A program made the translations under genes and the position numbers. A stretch of 64,000 bases of DNA from contig CAYOPZ010000009.1 in NCBI GenBank assembly GCA_964406005.1, positions 27,392-91,391 of the forward strand, read 5' to 3'. The DNA comes from CAYOPZ01 sp964406005 (GTDB taxonomy: Bacteria > Bacteroidota > Bacteroidia > Bacteroidales > SM23-62). Positions 1 to 8,264 of this stretch are shown in pieces (the stretch's first letter is position 1; every line of letters starts with the position of its first letter). The notes beneath the pieces are model-generated. The model was given only the letters and a program-made list of their open reading frames with translations. It was not told the DNA's origin and searched no databases.

Positions 1-1
1 C

Positions 2-871
2 CATTATGGTATATTCTTCAGTGTGGATTCAATGCAGTCGGGTTCTTTATACTCTAATGATGTTAAGGTTTATAATAACATAATTGACGGTATTGGACGA
101 GAAGGTAACTGGGGACAGGGAATTGCTTTTAGTACACATGGGAATAGCCATTTATCAAATTTCCATTTTTATAATAATACTATCTATACAAGGTATGGTT
201 ACCCAAGTTGTGATCATATAATTCAAGTTCCAAGTGGAGGACCTGATTGGCATACGTTTACTTTCAGAAATAATATCTTAATCGGAGCAGCTACAGCAGG
301 CCTGACATTACGAGAAGGGACTTCCTCTGTACCCATTGATACAGTTATCTTTGAAAATAATCTGGTATTTGATTGTGGCAATGATAATGATCCAAATTTC
401 CTATTAACACCTACAAACCTTTCCGTCCAGAATAACAAAAAAGTTGATCCACTATTTATTTCATCAACCGATTTTCATCTTCAGGCAAATTCACCTGCAA
501 GACAAGCAGGTCAACAAATCGAAGGATATACTGTAGACTTGGAAGGAGTTGAAGTAACTGATCCACCTAATATAGGTGCACTGCAAAATGAAGAAAGTCC
601 ATCCTCAATTAGTGCAAACATTTACAGCAATACCAAGATTAGTCTTTTCCCAAATCCAGCTAATGGTTATTTTTTCATAGATTTTAACAAAACACCTGGA
701 GAAAATTTTATCCTAAAAATATATGATACAGCAGGAAGAATGATATATGAAGAAATAATTAAAAGAGAAAGCCGTATTGTTAAAGTTCCGATTACGTTGA
801 ACCCTGGTTTATATACAGTTCAGATAATGTCAAAAACTTATACGTCATCTTCCAAAGTAATATTTCAATGA
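2..871 (+). CDS. T9SS-sorted parallel beta-helix protein, 5' end outside window
   Basis: The reading frame is open from base 2, so the GTG at 23 is probably internal and the gene begins upstream of the window. The visible part has Asn-rich repeats of the type 'YNNTIY', 'FRNNIL' and 'FENNLV', typical of right-handed parallel beta-helix proteins such as polysaccharide lyases and surface adhesins. A segment ending 'NIGALQ' is common at the end of such helices. The last 75 or so residues form a type A T9SS sorting domain: 'LFPNPANGYFFIDF', then 'KIYDTAGRMIY', then 'LNPGLYTVQI'. The product is therefore expected to cross the outer membrane through the type IX system and be attached or released at the surface. 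Substrate and enzymatic activity cannot be read from this fragment. The sequence is AT-rich like the rest of the left flank. Confidence 0.85.
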   Translation, partial: HYGIFFSVDSMQSGSLYSNDVKVYNNIIDGIGREGNWGQGIAFSTHGNSHLSNFHFYNNTIYTRYGYPSCDHIIQVPSGGPDWHTFTFRNNILIGAATAGLTLREGTSSVPIDTVIFENNLVFDCGNDNDPNFLLTPTNLSVQNNKKVDPLFISSTDFHLQANSPARQAGQQIEGYTVDLEGVEVTDPPNIGALQNEESPSSISANIYSNTKISLFPNPANGYFFIDFNKTPGENFILKIYDTAGRMIYEEIIKRESRIVKVPITLNPGLYTVQIMSKTYTSSSKVIFQ

Positions 872-1124
872 CTTAATTAATGTATATTCTGGACTAAACT
901 GGTTCTTCGTCAATTTCTGGGAAACATTATCCCGTTTGAGATAGAATGCTTTTAATTCAATTGATAAATCCTTCTGCAGTACCTATTTAGGCATTATCTG
1001 TTTAGTACGTTCAATTCAATTTTATTATTTTGAGCCAGCTTCAATACTTTGGACTGTAAATAAATACAAACCTGTCCCATACTCTTAAGCCTCAGATGGT
1101 TTAACAATTGAAAACGGAAATCTC

Positions 1125-1658
1125 TATTTTAAAATGGTCCGGTTTTGTGGGGGGGTCAATGTATGGAAAATCCCTCTTTATGGATCTTTCCCACCAGGAA
1201 TCCAGTTCTGCATCCAGATTGATGACAAACCGGCTAATCGATGTAGAAGAAAATTCTCTGCCCCTTAATTGCTCGGTGATTATTTACATCTCCCAAGTAG
1301 ATACTCCCTGGATATATGCTTCTGTAAGGGCCAGAACTAAGGCCTTCTCACAGTGCTGATATCGTTCAAGGAGGGCCGGATAAAACTCACCGTCACGGGT
1401 CTGAGGTACGCGTAAATTTATAATACCCACACGAGTATATAGCTGCCGGGATTTATACCCATCGCACTGGCTGCCGCGTTATTCACCGCGTTCGTAACTG
1501 CCCACTCCGATATGTCCATCCCGGTCCAGTTTTATTCATTACTGTATGCTTAAGCGTACGATCTCTCCCATTAAATTGTCTCCTTGATAATTGATCAGTT
1601 CTGTAAACAGTTCCTTTGAAGAAACTTTTATAATTTGTTCCTGTTCCTTGAAAGCCAT
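1125..1658 (-). pseudogene. Decayed IS256-family (mutator-type) transposase, N-terminal part
   Basis: Reading the minus strand from the ATG at 1658 gives 'MAFKEQEQIIKVSSKELF', then 'LMGEIVRLSIQ' followed by stops. Further on come 'GYKSRQLYTRVG', 'LRVPQTRDGEFYPALLERYQ', 'KALVLALTEAYIQGVST' and 'GREFSSTSISRL'. These match the well-known N-terminal third of IS256/mutator transposases. Several in-frame stops and the loss of everything after about 1125, including most of the DDE catalytic domain, show that it is dead. The similarity ends in 'PYIDP', where intact members continue into the catalytic core. No terminal inverted repeats were recognised. It marks past insertion activity in the accessory flank. 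Confidence 0.85.
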
Positions 1659-1763
1659 GGTTGTAAGTATTTTTAGTTTACACTTAAAAACTAATAATTC
1701 AACAGTGGCTTTCTCTTATTTAATATCAATAAACCAATTTTACAGAAACAAATTTACGTAGCG

Positions 1764-1791
1764 TGCACAGAGGAGCGCGTGCCTGTGTGCA
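1764..1791. repeat. Imperfect inverted repeat in intergenic region
   Basis: TGCACAG (1764-1770) and CTGTGTGCA (1783-1791) form an imperfect palindrome around a GC-rich centre in otherwise AT-rich DNA. It lies between the transposase remnant and the MBOAT gene. It could be a protein-binding site or a trace of an insertion end. The sequence alone does not decide. Confidence 0.35.
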
Positions 1792-1851
1792 TCGAAAATC
1801 TTTCTTTTTATTAATGAAAAAAAAAATATTAACCTTGCAAAGATAAGTGGT

Positions 1852-1992
1852 ATGTTTTCAAGTGAAAGAAAAATAGATATTCATATACGTATTGATAATG
1901 AAATGTTTGATACCCTGAATGAGGATCTGATTAATTCGATCAGCCAGGTAAAAAACAAAAACATAATAAAAAAAGAAAGACGACAGCACTGA
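1852..1992 (+). CDS. Possible small ORF, 46 residues
   Basis: An ATG at 1852 opens a frame of 46 codons, beginning 'MFSSERKIDIHIRIDNEMF' and ending in a Lys/Arg-rich tail. I do not recognise a family. There is no convincing ribosome binding site. The stretch from 1659 to 2138 otherwise holds nothing I can assign, so this may be a chance frame or the remnant of a longer gene. Confidence 0.15.
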   Translation: MFSSERKIDIHIRIDNEMFDTLNEDLINSISQVKNKNIIKKERRQH

Positions 1993-2103
1993 ACCTAGAA
2001 ACAAGGGTGAAATGCATGCTGATGCAACGGTTACCTAAAATGGATTGTAAATAATATAATAAGGGATTAGGATAACTATGCACTTTAAAACTGAAATTTG
2101 CAA

Positions 2104-2111
2104 TAAGTTTA
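2104..2111 (+). promoter_or_regulatory. Weak candidate -7 element before MBOAT gene
   Basis: TAAGTTTA at 2104-2111 fits the Bacteroidota -7 pattern TAnnTTTG in all but the last base and lies 27 bases before the ATG at 2139. No TTG is found at the proper distance upstream, so the call is weak. Confidence 0.25.
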
Positions 2112-2138
2112 CGCCTTAATTACTTAAAATAATATACA

Positions 2139-3572
2139 ATGGAAATAACCTCAATACTCATTATATTATTGTCTATTGCAGCAATCTATACTTATTTCCT
2201 ATTTAATCAAAGGTATAGAGTTTTATTCCTTACAATTCTTAGTTGTGTCTTTATAGCAACATACAGTTATAATTTATTACTTTATGTTATAATTTACTCA
2301 TTTATAAATTACTATCTTGGAATAAAAATCTACGATTCCAGAATTAGACAATCACTTTTTATTATTGGGATTATTCTTAATTTATCTCAGCTCATCCTTC
2401 TGAAATACGTATCATTCACCATTAACCCAATTCTGCAGATTTTAAATATTGGATTTGACTTTTCTATCATTTCGAAAGTTATAGTTCCTGTTGGTGTGTC
2501 TTTTTTTACTCTTCAAGGTATCGGTTATCTAATCAATATAAAGATGGATTGGGAAAAACCTGAAAAAAATTTCTTGCACTTTCTTTTATATATAAGTTTT
2601 TACCCAAGGTTTTTAGCCGGACCAATTGATAGATCAAATCATTTCCTTCCCCAACTCAAAGTGAATCAGTCATTTAACGAGCAGAAGGTTATTGAAGGTT
2701 TTAGACTGGTACTGGTCGGCCTCTTTAAAAAAGTCGTCATAGCAAACCAATTAGCCCCTTTAGTGAGTGGTACCTATGCAAACTTAGATACCGCAGATGA
2801 ATACTCTCTCTGGATAACACTGCTTGTTCAACCACTCTATCTTTATTTTGATTTTTCTGGATATACTGATATTGCTTTTGGGTTTGCCAGGCCATTAGGG
2901 ATTGAACTTCGACCTAATTTCAACAGACCCTTCATGTCTGAAAATATGACTGAATTCTGGAAACGTTTTCATATTTCTCTATCATCATGGTTTCATGATT
3001 ATGTTTTTATGCGAACCATATTTAAATACCGAAGGTGGGGCAAGAATGCCTCGACTTTTGCATTGATTGTGACTTGGGTACTTTTCGGTATTTGGCATGG
3101 AGCAGGTTGGAACTTCATGCTGCTAGGGTTAGTGCAAGCCATAGCTATTTATTATGAATATACTACAAAGAAATGGCGGGTTAAAATATTCTCAAAGTTC
3201 CCAAGTTTTTACAGAATATGGATGGGGCGAATATTTACATATATCTTCTTTGCTACCTCTTTAGTTTTCTTCTTTGCACCCGATATAAACTCAGTATATA
3301 TTTTCTTTGTAAAATTGATCCAAACGGATGGTATTATTCTAGGCTTTATTAGCACAGAAAAATTTCTATTAGCATTATTCTTTATTTTTATTATTCTGAG
3401 TTTTGAAATTTTTAAAAATGACTTCAGTAAAACCTATACGAAACTTGAATCTATTTGGTTAAGTAATAATTATTTAAATAGACTCATCAGATGGGCTTTT
3501 TACTATATGATAATAGTAGTTATTATGATATTTAATCGAGAGGTTGAACAAATAATATATTTTCAATTCTAG
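2139..3572 (+). CDS. MBOAT-family O-acyltransferase (AlgI/DltB-like)
   Basis: A 477-residue polytopic membrane protein of the membrane-bound O-acyltransferase family. It starts with hydrophobic helices and carries the family hallmarks. One is the 'FWKRFHISLSSWF' block with His278. The other is 'GIWHGAGWNF' with the conserved catalytic-type His320. The cytoplasmic 'FYPRFLAGPIDR' segment is also typical of AlgI-like members. Such proteins pass acyl groups, usually acetyl, across the inner membrane for O-acylation of exopolysaccharide or cell wall polymers. The next gene starts three bases after this stop and encodes an SGNH-like protein, the usual partner that completes transfer in the periplasm. 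With the exopolysaccharide cluster next door, modification of that polymer is a reasonable inference. The gene is strongly AT-rich, unlike the genes after about 8200, suggesting acquisition by transfer. Confidence 0.88.
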   Translation: MEITSILIILLSIAAIYTYFLFNQRYRVLFLTILSCVFIATYSYNLLLYVIIYSFINYYLGIKIYDSRIRQSLFIIGIILNLSQLILLKYVSFTINPILQILNIGFDFSIISKVIVPVGVSFFTLQGIGYLINIKMDWEKPEKNFLHFLLYISFYPRFLAGPIDRSNHFLPQLKVNQSFNEQKVIEGFRLVLVGLFKKVVIANQLAPLVSGTYANLDTADEYSLWITLLVQPLYLYFDFSGYTDIAFGFARPLGIELRPNFNRPFMSENMTEFWKRFHISLSSWFHDYVFMRTIFKYRRWGKNASTFALIVTWVLFGIWHGAGWNFMLLGLVQAIAIYYEYTTKKWRVKIFSKFPSFYRIWMGRIFTYIFFATSLVFFFAPDINSVYIFFVKLIQTDGIILGFISTEKFLLALFFIFIILSFEIFKNDFSKTYTKLESIWLSNNYLNRLIRWAFYYMIIVVIMIFNREVEQIIYFQF

Positions 3573-3575
3573 GAT

Positions 3576-4550
3576 ATGAATAAGTTTTTAATAAAATCTA
3601 TTCTTTTTGTTATACCTATAGTTCTAATTGTTTATCCGCTTGATATTTATCTGTCTAAGAAGTTAGCTGACAGTTATATCCATCCTGGGGAGTTAGAAGT
3701 ATGGAATGATATTTACAATAGCTCTATAGATGCAGATATTGCAATATACGGGGGTTCAAGAGCTTGGGTACATTTTGATCCCGCATTATTTAAAGACTCT
3801 CTTAATTTAGATACATACAATTTCGGGATTGATGGAAATAATTTTGGTCCACAGTATATAAGACATAAAGAATACTTTAAAAATAATGAGCATCCTAAGG
3901 TAATCATTCTCTCAGTTGATGTTTATTCAATTGCTGAAATGAATGACTTATATTATTCGGTGCAATTTCTACCATTTATGCTATGGAATAGAAACTTATA
4001 TGACTATCTAAAACCATATCCCCAATTTTTGAAAGCGGATTATTTCATTCCTATGCTAAGATATACCGGTAGAAGTGATGTGTTCTATATATTTTTAAAC
4101 AATTCAAATGTTAAATATCGAAGCAATGGTTATAGAGGCTTAGAGTTAGGTTGGACCGGTGAGTGGGACAAAATCAAGGAAATATACGATCATATGTATT
4201 TCAAGATAGATGAAACTCAAATACTTCTATTAGAGCATTTTATACGAGAATTAAAAGAAGAAGGCATATATTTGATTTTTGTTACAACTCCAGTGTATAT
4301 TGAAGGTCAGACTTTTGTAAGTGACAGGGAGGAAATATTTTCCATATTTAACTCAATTTCAGAGCGATATGAAATCCCTTTTTTCGATTATACAAATGAC
4401 ACAATTTTTAGCTATAATAGAGATTTATTTTATAATGCAATTCACATGAATAAAGAAGGAGCAGAATTATTTACTAAAAAATTCATACATGATCTGCAAA
4501 AGCAAGAAAGCACATCTATAATTTTTAAAAATTTAGTTGGGATGTTGTAA
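3576..4550 (+). CDS. SGNH-like periplasmic protein, MBOAT partner
   Basis: 324 residues with one N-terminal membrane segment (about residues 5-25), which places the rest in the periplasm. 'IAIYGGSRAW' (Ser61) looks like the nucleophile block of SGNH/GDSL-type acyl-transfer proteins. 'NAIHMNKEGAELF' near the C-terminus (His290) looks like the block that supplies the catalytic His. In most members an Asp lies three residues before this His; here that position is Asn287, so the catalytic set may be altered or use another acid. The gene begins three bases after the MBOAT stop and is surely co-transcribed. By analogy with AlgJ/AlgX and DltD partners, it probably receives the acyl group exported by the MBOAT protein and places it on a polysaccharide. 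The acceptor is unknown. Confidence 0.7.
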   Translation: MNKFLIKSILFVIPIVLIVYPLDIYLSKKLADSYIHPGELEVWNDIYNSSIDADIAIYGGSRAWVHFDPALFKDSLNLDTYNFGIDGNNFGPQYIRHKEYFKNNEHPKVIILSVDVYSIAEMNDLYYSVQFLPFMLWNRNLYDYLKPYPQFLKADYFIPMLRYTGRSDVFYIFLNNSNVKYRSNGYRGLELGWTGEWDKIKEIYDHMYFKIDETQILLLEHFIRELKEEGIYLIFVTTPVYIEGQTFVSDREEIFSIFNSISERYEIPFFDYTNDTIFSYNRDLFYNAIHMNKEGAELFTKKFIHDLQKQESTSIIFKNLVGML

Positions 4551-4573
4551 ATAGAAAATAAGAATGCAGTTTT

Positions 4574-4805
4574 TTTAGAAAACTCCTTCTGTAAGCTTCC
4601 CTTGATTAGCTACGCTTGTTTATAGAGTTTTTCTTGATAAATTTTACGATTACAAACAAAGAGATCAGTGCTATTAGCGGTATTTTGTTCTTTATCACCA
4701 ATGGTAAAAAGGTGTGCCCATAATCCTAAATTCCATGTACATATTATGGAAATGCCTTAATAATCGGAGCCAGCATATGAGAAATCCGGTGAGAATGATG
4801 GTTAG
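4574..4805 (-). pseudogene. Possible remnant of a membrane protein gene
   Basis: The 347-base gap between the SGNH-like gene and the tyrosine kinase gene has no intact ORF. On the minus strand a short frame reads 'LPLVIKNKIPLIALISL' and continues as a hydrophobic, then basic, tail. Stops interrupt it further upstream. This looks like the decayed 3' end of a membrane protein gene, but I cannot name a family, and the reading may be chance in AT-rich DNA. Confidence 0.2.
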
Positions 4806-4897
4806 TACCGGATTCTTAGAAATGTCGTCTATTATACGAATTTCCCTTTCTAAATCTCTCTGAATTAGTGCTTAGCACAATTGGATATTCAAAGAAG

Positions 4898-7336
4898 TTA
4901 TACTGTTATTTTGTTATGTTTTTTTTGTGTAGGTTTTATAACTTTCTTTCTTGAACTAGTATTTTTCTTACCATAGGGATATTTTGTATATTTTGCATAC
5001 CCTGATCCGGAAGGTTTTATTCCATTGATCAATAAATAGACATTGTTCATTTTCTTTGAAGTTATATCCTCCATGCTGGGAATCAGGGTTTTTGTAGTTA
5101 TCAATCCCAGTCTTACGATGAAAATATTCAGATCTGTATACTTCATTAGTATAAATGCATCCGAAACCACTCCGAATGGCGGAGTATCAATAATTATATA
5201 ATCATATCGCTGTTTCACCTGAAGCAGTAAATCTTTTGTTCTGTCGGAAGTAAGTAATTCGACCGGATTGGGAGGAATCGCACCGGCAGTAATCAGATCG
5301 AGATTTGGTGTTTCGGTTTGAATAATGATATCTTCCAGGTTGGCCTGCCTGATCAGGTAATCACTCATCCCGACAAGTTGCTGGTGACTGAAATCCTGAT
5401 CTGGTTCATCTGTTTTTCTGAGGTCAAGCTTTAATAGCAGGGTATAATTATCTGACAGGGCAAAGGCGGTTGCCACATTCAGGGCTGATATAGATTTCCC
5501 CTCTTGGGGAAGGGATGAAGTGATGAGGATGATTTTATGCTTTTCACCAAGAAGGAAAAAATCAATATTGCTACGGAGAGACCTGAAGGATTCCGCAAGT
5601 ACTTCAGAAGGATCGTCTACCATGACATTGCCGGCTGATTTCCTATATTCAGGCAGTTCACCTATCTGCGTAAGCGGACAATATCGTTTTAGATCTTCTT
5701 TATCTTCTATTTTATCAGTCAGCAAAATTCTTCCAAAAATATATGATGAGGGTATTAATAAACCGAGAAACAACGATAATCCGAAACTTATAATTTTGTT
5801 GGGACTGGCTATACCCTGGTAAATGGCCGGTTCAATGATCTCGCAATCGGGTAAGGTTGAGGATCTTGCAATCTGCGCCTGGATCCTTTTTTCCATCAGG
5901 GATGTATAGACATCCTGGGTTAGGTTGAACTGCCGTTCAATGCCCAGTAACCTTCTTTGTGTCTGGGGAAGCCTGGAGAACTCATCATTCAACTCTGCAA
6001 TTCGGTTATTGATTTCCTGGAGTTCACTGGTTGTTGAGCTGATACTGAAATCAATAGCTTCTGAAATGCTGCCTGTCAGATTTTCAATACTTACGTTCAG
6101 GATTTGCAACCTGGGACTTCTCGTCTGGTTGTTCCGGATGAGCTGCTCTTTTTCGGAATTAAGCGAAACAAGTTCCTCCATTAGACTGTTCAAAAGTGGA
6201 TCTTCTATCCCCATGGATGACGGAAGGACAATTGTTTGGGCGTTTTCCTTGTTTGCATCGAAATAGGCTTTCACCTGTTGAAGAAGATTCAATTTGCGAC
6301 TGGCTTCGTCTTTATTATTCTCAGAAGTTTCAAGCTGGGTATATAAACGTTCGGTTCTATCATTTACATCTATAATATTATAGTCGCGCCTGAAATTTTG
6401 CAACTGCTGTTCGGTCTGGGTTAATGTATCTGCGACACTGGATAACTGACGGTCAATATACTGAATGGTTGTGGTGGCGAGATAATTCTTTTCTTCAAGA
6501 TCTTTTTCAATGTATTTTGCTATAATACCGTTTACAAAATCAAGAGACTTCTGGATATTATCTCCTATAAATGATATATTTGCAATGGTACTTTCGTACG
6601 ATGAGGATTCTATTTCCAGTGCATTCTGGTATGCTTTAACAAGTTCGTTAACATCATTGAACCGGAAAAACAGGTCTTTATTGATATATTGGGCCGGTTC
6701 GTAATTTGAATTCAGCAGGAGCTTGAAAGAGCAATAATCAGTCTGTATGGTTTCCCCGAACTTATACCTGCCACTGATGTTAATCTCATTAACAAGAGTG
6801 TGATATGCCTCGTTATCATATTGGAACAGCCAGATATCCTTTGCATTACTTGCTAGGGAAAATTCTTCTTCATTCAGAATATTTATATAAAACAATGCGT
6901 ATAAAGGTTGAACATGTTCCTGGTCAATGATTACAACGAAAGGTGCTTCATCATAAATATCCTTCAAGCTGAACTCGAACTGCCTTGGCAATTTATCCTC
7001 CTGTAAATAATAGGATACTGATGTCCCCATATCCTCAATAACTTCTTTGATAATGGGTGTGGATTGTATCACACTGATTTCGTTTACAAGGGTGATCTCC
7101 TGACCTATCATATCATATACATTCAAATATTCTGAAGACGACGTTGAAGCATAGTCTCTCTTGGTTTTTATAAGAATGCTGGATTTAACCAGATATGTTT
7201 CAGAGGAAAATCTGGTATACAAGTAACCGGCAGCCAGTGTGACGATTAGGGTGATAATAAAGAACAGGCGATAATTCCAGAATTCACGTATGATCCTCTT
7301 GAGATCCCATTGGTTCGATATATTTTGATTTTGCAT
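4898..7336 (-). CDS. Wzc-like polysaccharide co-polymerase / BY-kinase
   Basis: 812 residues with the classical architecture of exopolysaccharide tyrosine autokinases. An N-terminal Wzz-type chain-length domain starts with a membrane helix near residues 28-46. It is followed by a long periplasmic coiled-coil region (about 250-480) and a second membrane helix near 510-535. The cytoplasmic BY-kinase domain has a Walker A block 'SSLPQEGKS' (Lys614), a Walker A' block 'LLLKLDLRKTD' and a Walker B block 'IIIDTPPFG' (Asp717). The C-terminal tail has a tyrosine cluster 'YAKYTKYPYG', the expected autophosphorylation site. The protein controls polymer length and export together with the Wza-like lipoprotein encoded just upstream (23-base gap). 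Length and domain order are normal for a fused Bacteroidota Wzc, and all key motifs are present. Confidence 0.93.
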   Translation of the reverse strand: MQNQNISNQWDLKRIIREFWNYRLFFIITLIVTLAAGYLYTRFSSETYLVKSSILIKTKRDYASTSSSEYLNVYDMIGQEITLVNEISVIQSTPIIKEVIEDMGTSVSYYLQEDKLPRQFEFSLKDIYDEAPFVVIIDQEHVQPLYALFYINILNEEEFSLASNAKDIWLFQYDNEAYHTLVNEINISGRYKFGETIQTDYCSFKLLLNSNYEPAQYINKDLFFRFNDVNELVKAYQNALEIESSSYESTIANISFIGDNIQKSLDFVNGIIAKYIEKDLEEKNYLATTTIQYIDRQLSSVADTLTQTEQQLQNFRRDYNIIDVNDRTERLYTQLETSENNKDEASRKLNLLQQVKAYFDANKENAQTIVLPSSMGIEDPLLNSLMEELVSLNSEKEQLIRNNQTRSPRLQILNVSIENLTGSISEAIDFSISSTTSELQEINNRIAELNDEFSRLPQTQRRLLGIERQFNLTQDVYTSLMEKRIQAQIARSSTLPDCEIIEPAIYQGIASPNKIISFGLSLFLGLLIPSSYIFGRILLTDKIEDKEDLKRYCPLTQIGELPEYRKSAGNVMVDDPSEVLAESFRSLRSNIDFFLLGEKHKIILITSSLPQEGKSISALNVATAFALSDNYTLLLKLDLRKTDEPDQDFSHQQLVGMSDYLIRQANLEDIIIQTETPNLDLITAGAIPPNPVELLTSDRTKDLLLQVKQRYDYIIIDTPPFGVVSDAFILMKYTDLNIFIVRLGLITTKTLIPSMEDITSKKMNNVYLLINGIKPSGSGYAKYTKYPYGKKNTSSRKKVIKPTQKKHNKITV

Positions 7337-7359
7337 AATTGATAAACTTTGCCTGTAAA

Positions 7360-8121
7360 TTAATAAAGCGATAACGCAAAGGTCCAGAGTATCAAGGATG
7401 TGTTTATAATTGTGAAGACCAGTGTATACGGAAATTCTTCAAATCCCCATCTTTTAATCTTTAAAGGTTCGATATAAATAATGTCATCTGATCTTATAAC
7501 ATACAGATCGGATAAAAGTAAGTTCTCATCCGTAAGATCGATCCTGTTTTTGGTAATTGTCCCATTCTCTTCCCGTAAAAGTACAATTCGTCTCCTGTTT
7601 CCGAATGCCGTTATATCCCCGGCATAGGCGATGGCCTGGAGGAGATTGATGTTCTTGTCATAGAAATTATATACCCCGGGACTGCCCACTTCTCCTAATA
7701 CGGTAATGTTCTTGTTCACAAATTTAACAATAACGGCAGGTGTTAACAGGTAATCGCCAAGGGCCTTTTCAATTTCATCGGAAATCTCTTCAATGGATTT
7801 TCCGAGAACATTAACCTGTCCGAGATAAGGGAATCTTATGAAACCTTCATTATCGACCGTATAACTTCTGAGTGTAACATCAGTCGCATAATCTGTAATG
7901 ACACTGAAATTCGTAGGACGCTCATCGGAACTGGTAACATTAATATACAATTCGTCGCCGGGCTGTATTTTGTCCGTTACTGTTCTTGCGACCTGGAACT
8001 CTTTCAGTTCTGCTTTTTTATTATCAATATCCTGGAGATATACCATCTTTTTATGTGACACACAGGAACCGGTCAGGACAATTATAAATAAACAGATCCA
8101 GATGGAGTGTAATTTTTTCAT
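7360..8121 (-). CDS. Wza-like polysaccharide export lipoprotein
   Basis: 253 residues from the ATG at 8121. A longer frame starts at 8142, but the signal peptide 'MKKLHSIWICLFIIVLTGS' begins at the inner Met, with lipobox Cys20. The mature part has the polysaccharide export (Poly_export) domain, starting around 'QPGDELYINVTSSD', followed by SLBB-like segments such as 'TVLGEVGSPGVYNFYD'. A C-terminal hydrophobic helix ends the protein, as in Wza, where it crosses the outer membrane. It forms the outer-membrane exit of a Wzx/Wzy-dependent exopolysaccharide system and works with the Wzc-like kinase, whose gene follows at 23 bases. The initiating transferase gene lies upstream on the same strand, after about 140 non-coding bases. 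Confidence 0.92.
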   Translation of the reverse strand: MKKLHSIWICLFIIVLTGSCVSHKKMVYLQDIDNKKAELKEFQVARTVTDKIQPGDELYINVTSSDERPTNFSVITDYATDVTLRSYTVDNEGFIRFPYLGQVNVLGKSIEEISDEIEKALGDYLLTPAVIVKFVNKNITVLGEVGSPGVYNFYDKNINLLQAIAYAGDITAFGNRRRIVLLREENGTITKNRIDLTDENLLLSDLYVIRSDDIIYIEPLKIKRWGFEEFPYTLVFTIINTSLILWTFALSLY

Positions 8122-8142
8122 GATCTTCCTGTGTAAAAGCAT

Positions 8143-8264
8143 CTGTCTTAATTATAACAAATAAAGATGATAAATATTTTCTATAATTCACAACGCTTTC
8201 ATACAATATGTTTGGTTGCTAAAAACAGTTATGGGATTGCAATGGCAGGCCTGCCAGGAATTCA
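8143..8264. other. Intergenic stretch with 14-bp perfect palindrome
   Basis: The space between the transferase and wza-like genes holds TGGCAGGCCTGCCA, a perfect palindrome just after the transferase stop. An AT-rich segment follows it before the lipoprotein start. No poly-T run follows the palindrome on the minus strand, so it is not a clear intrinsic terminator. It could protect an mRNA end or bind a regulator. Confidence 0.35.

Noticed and set aside
1108..1359. 83-codon plus-strand frame
   Set aside because: It lies opposite the transposase remnant, whose minus-strand reading gives recognisable IS256 blocks.
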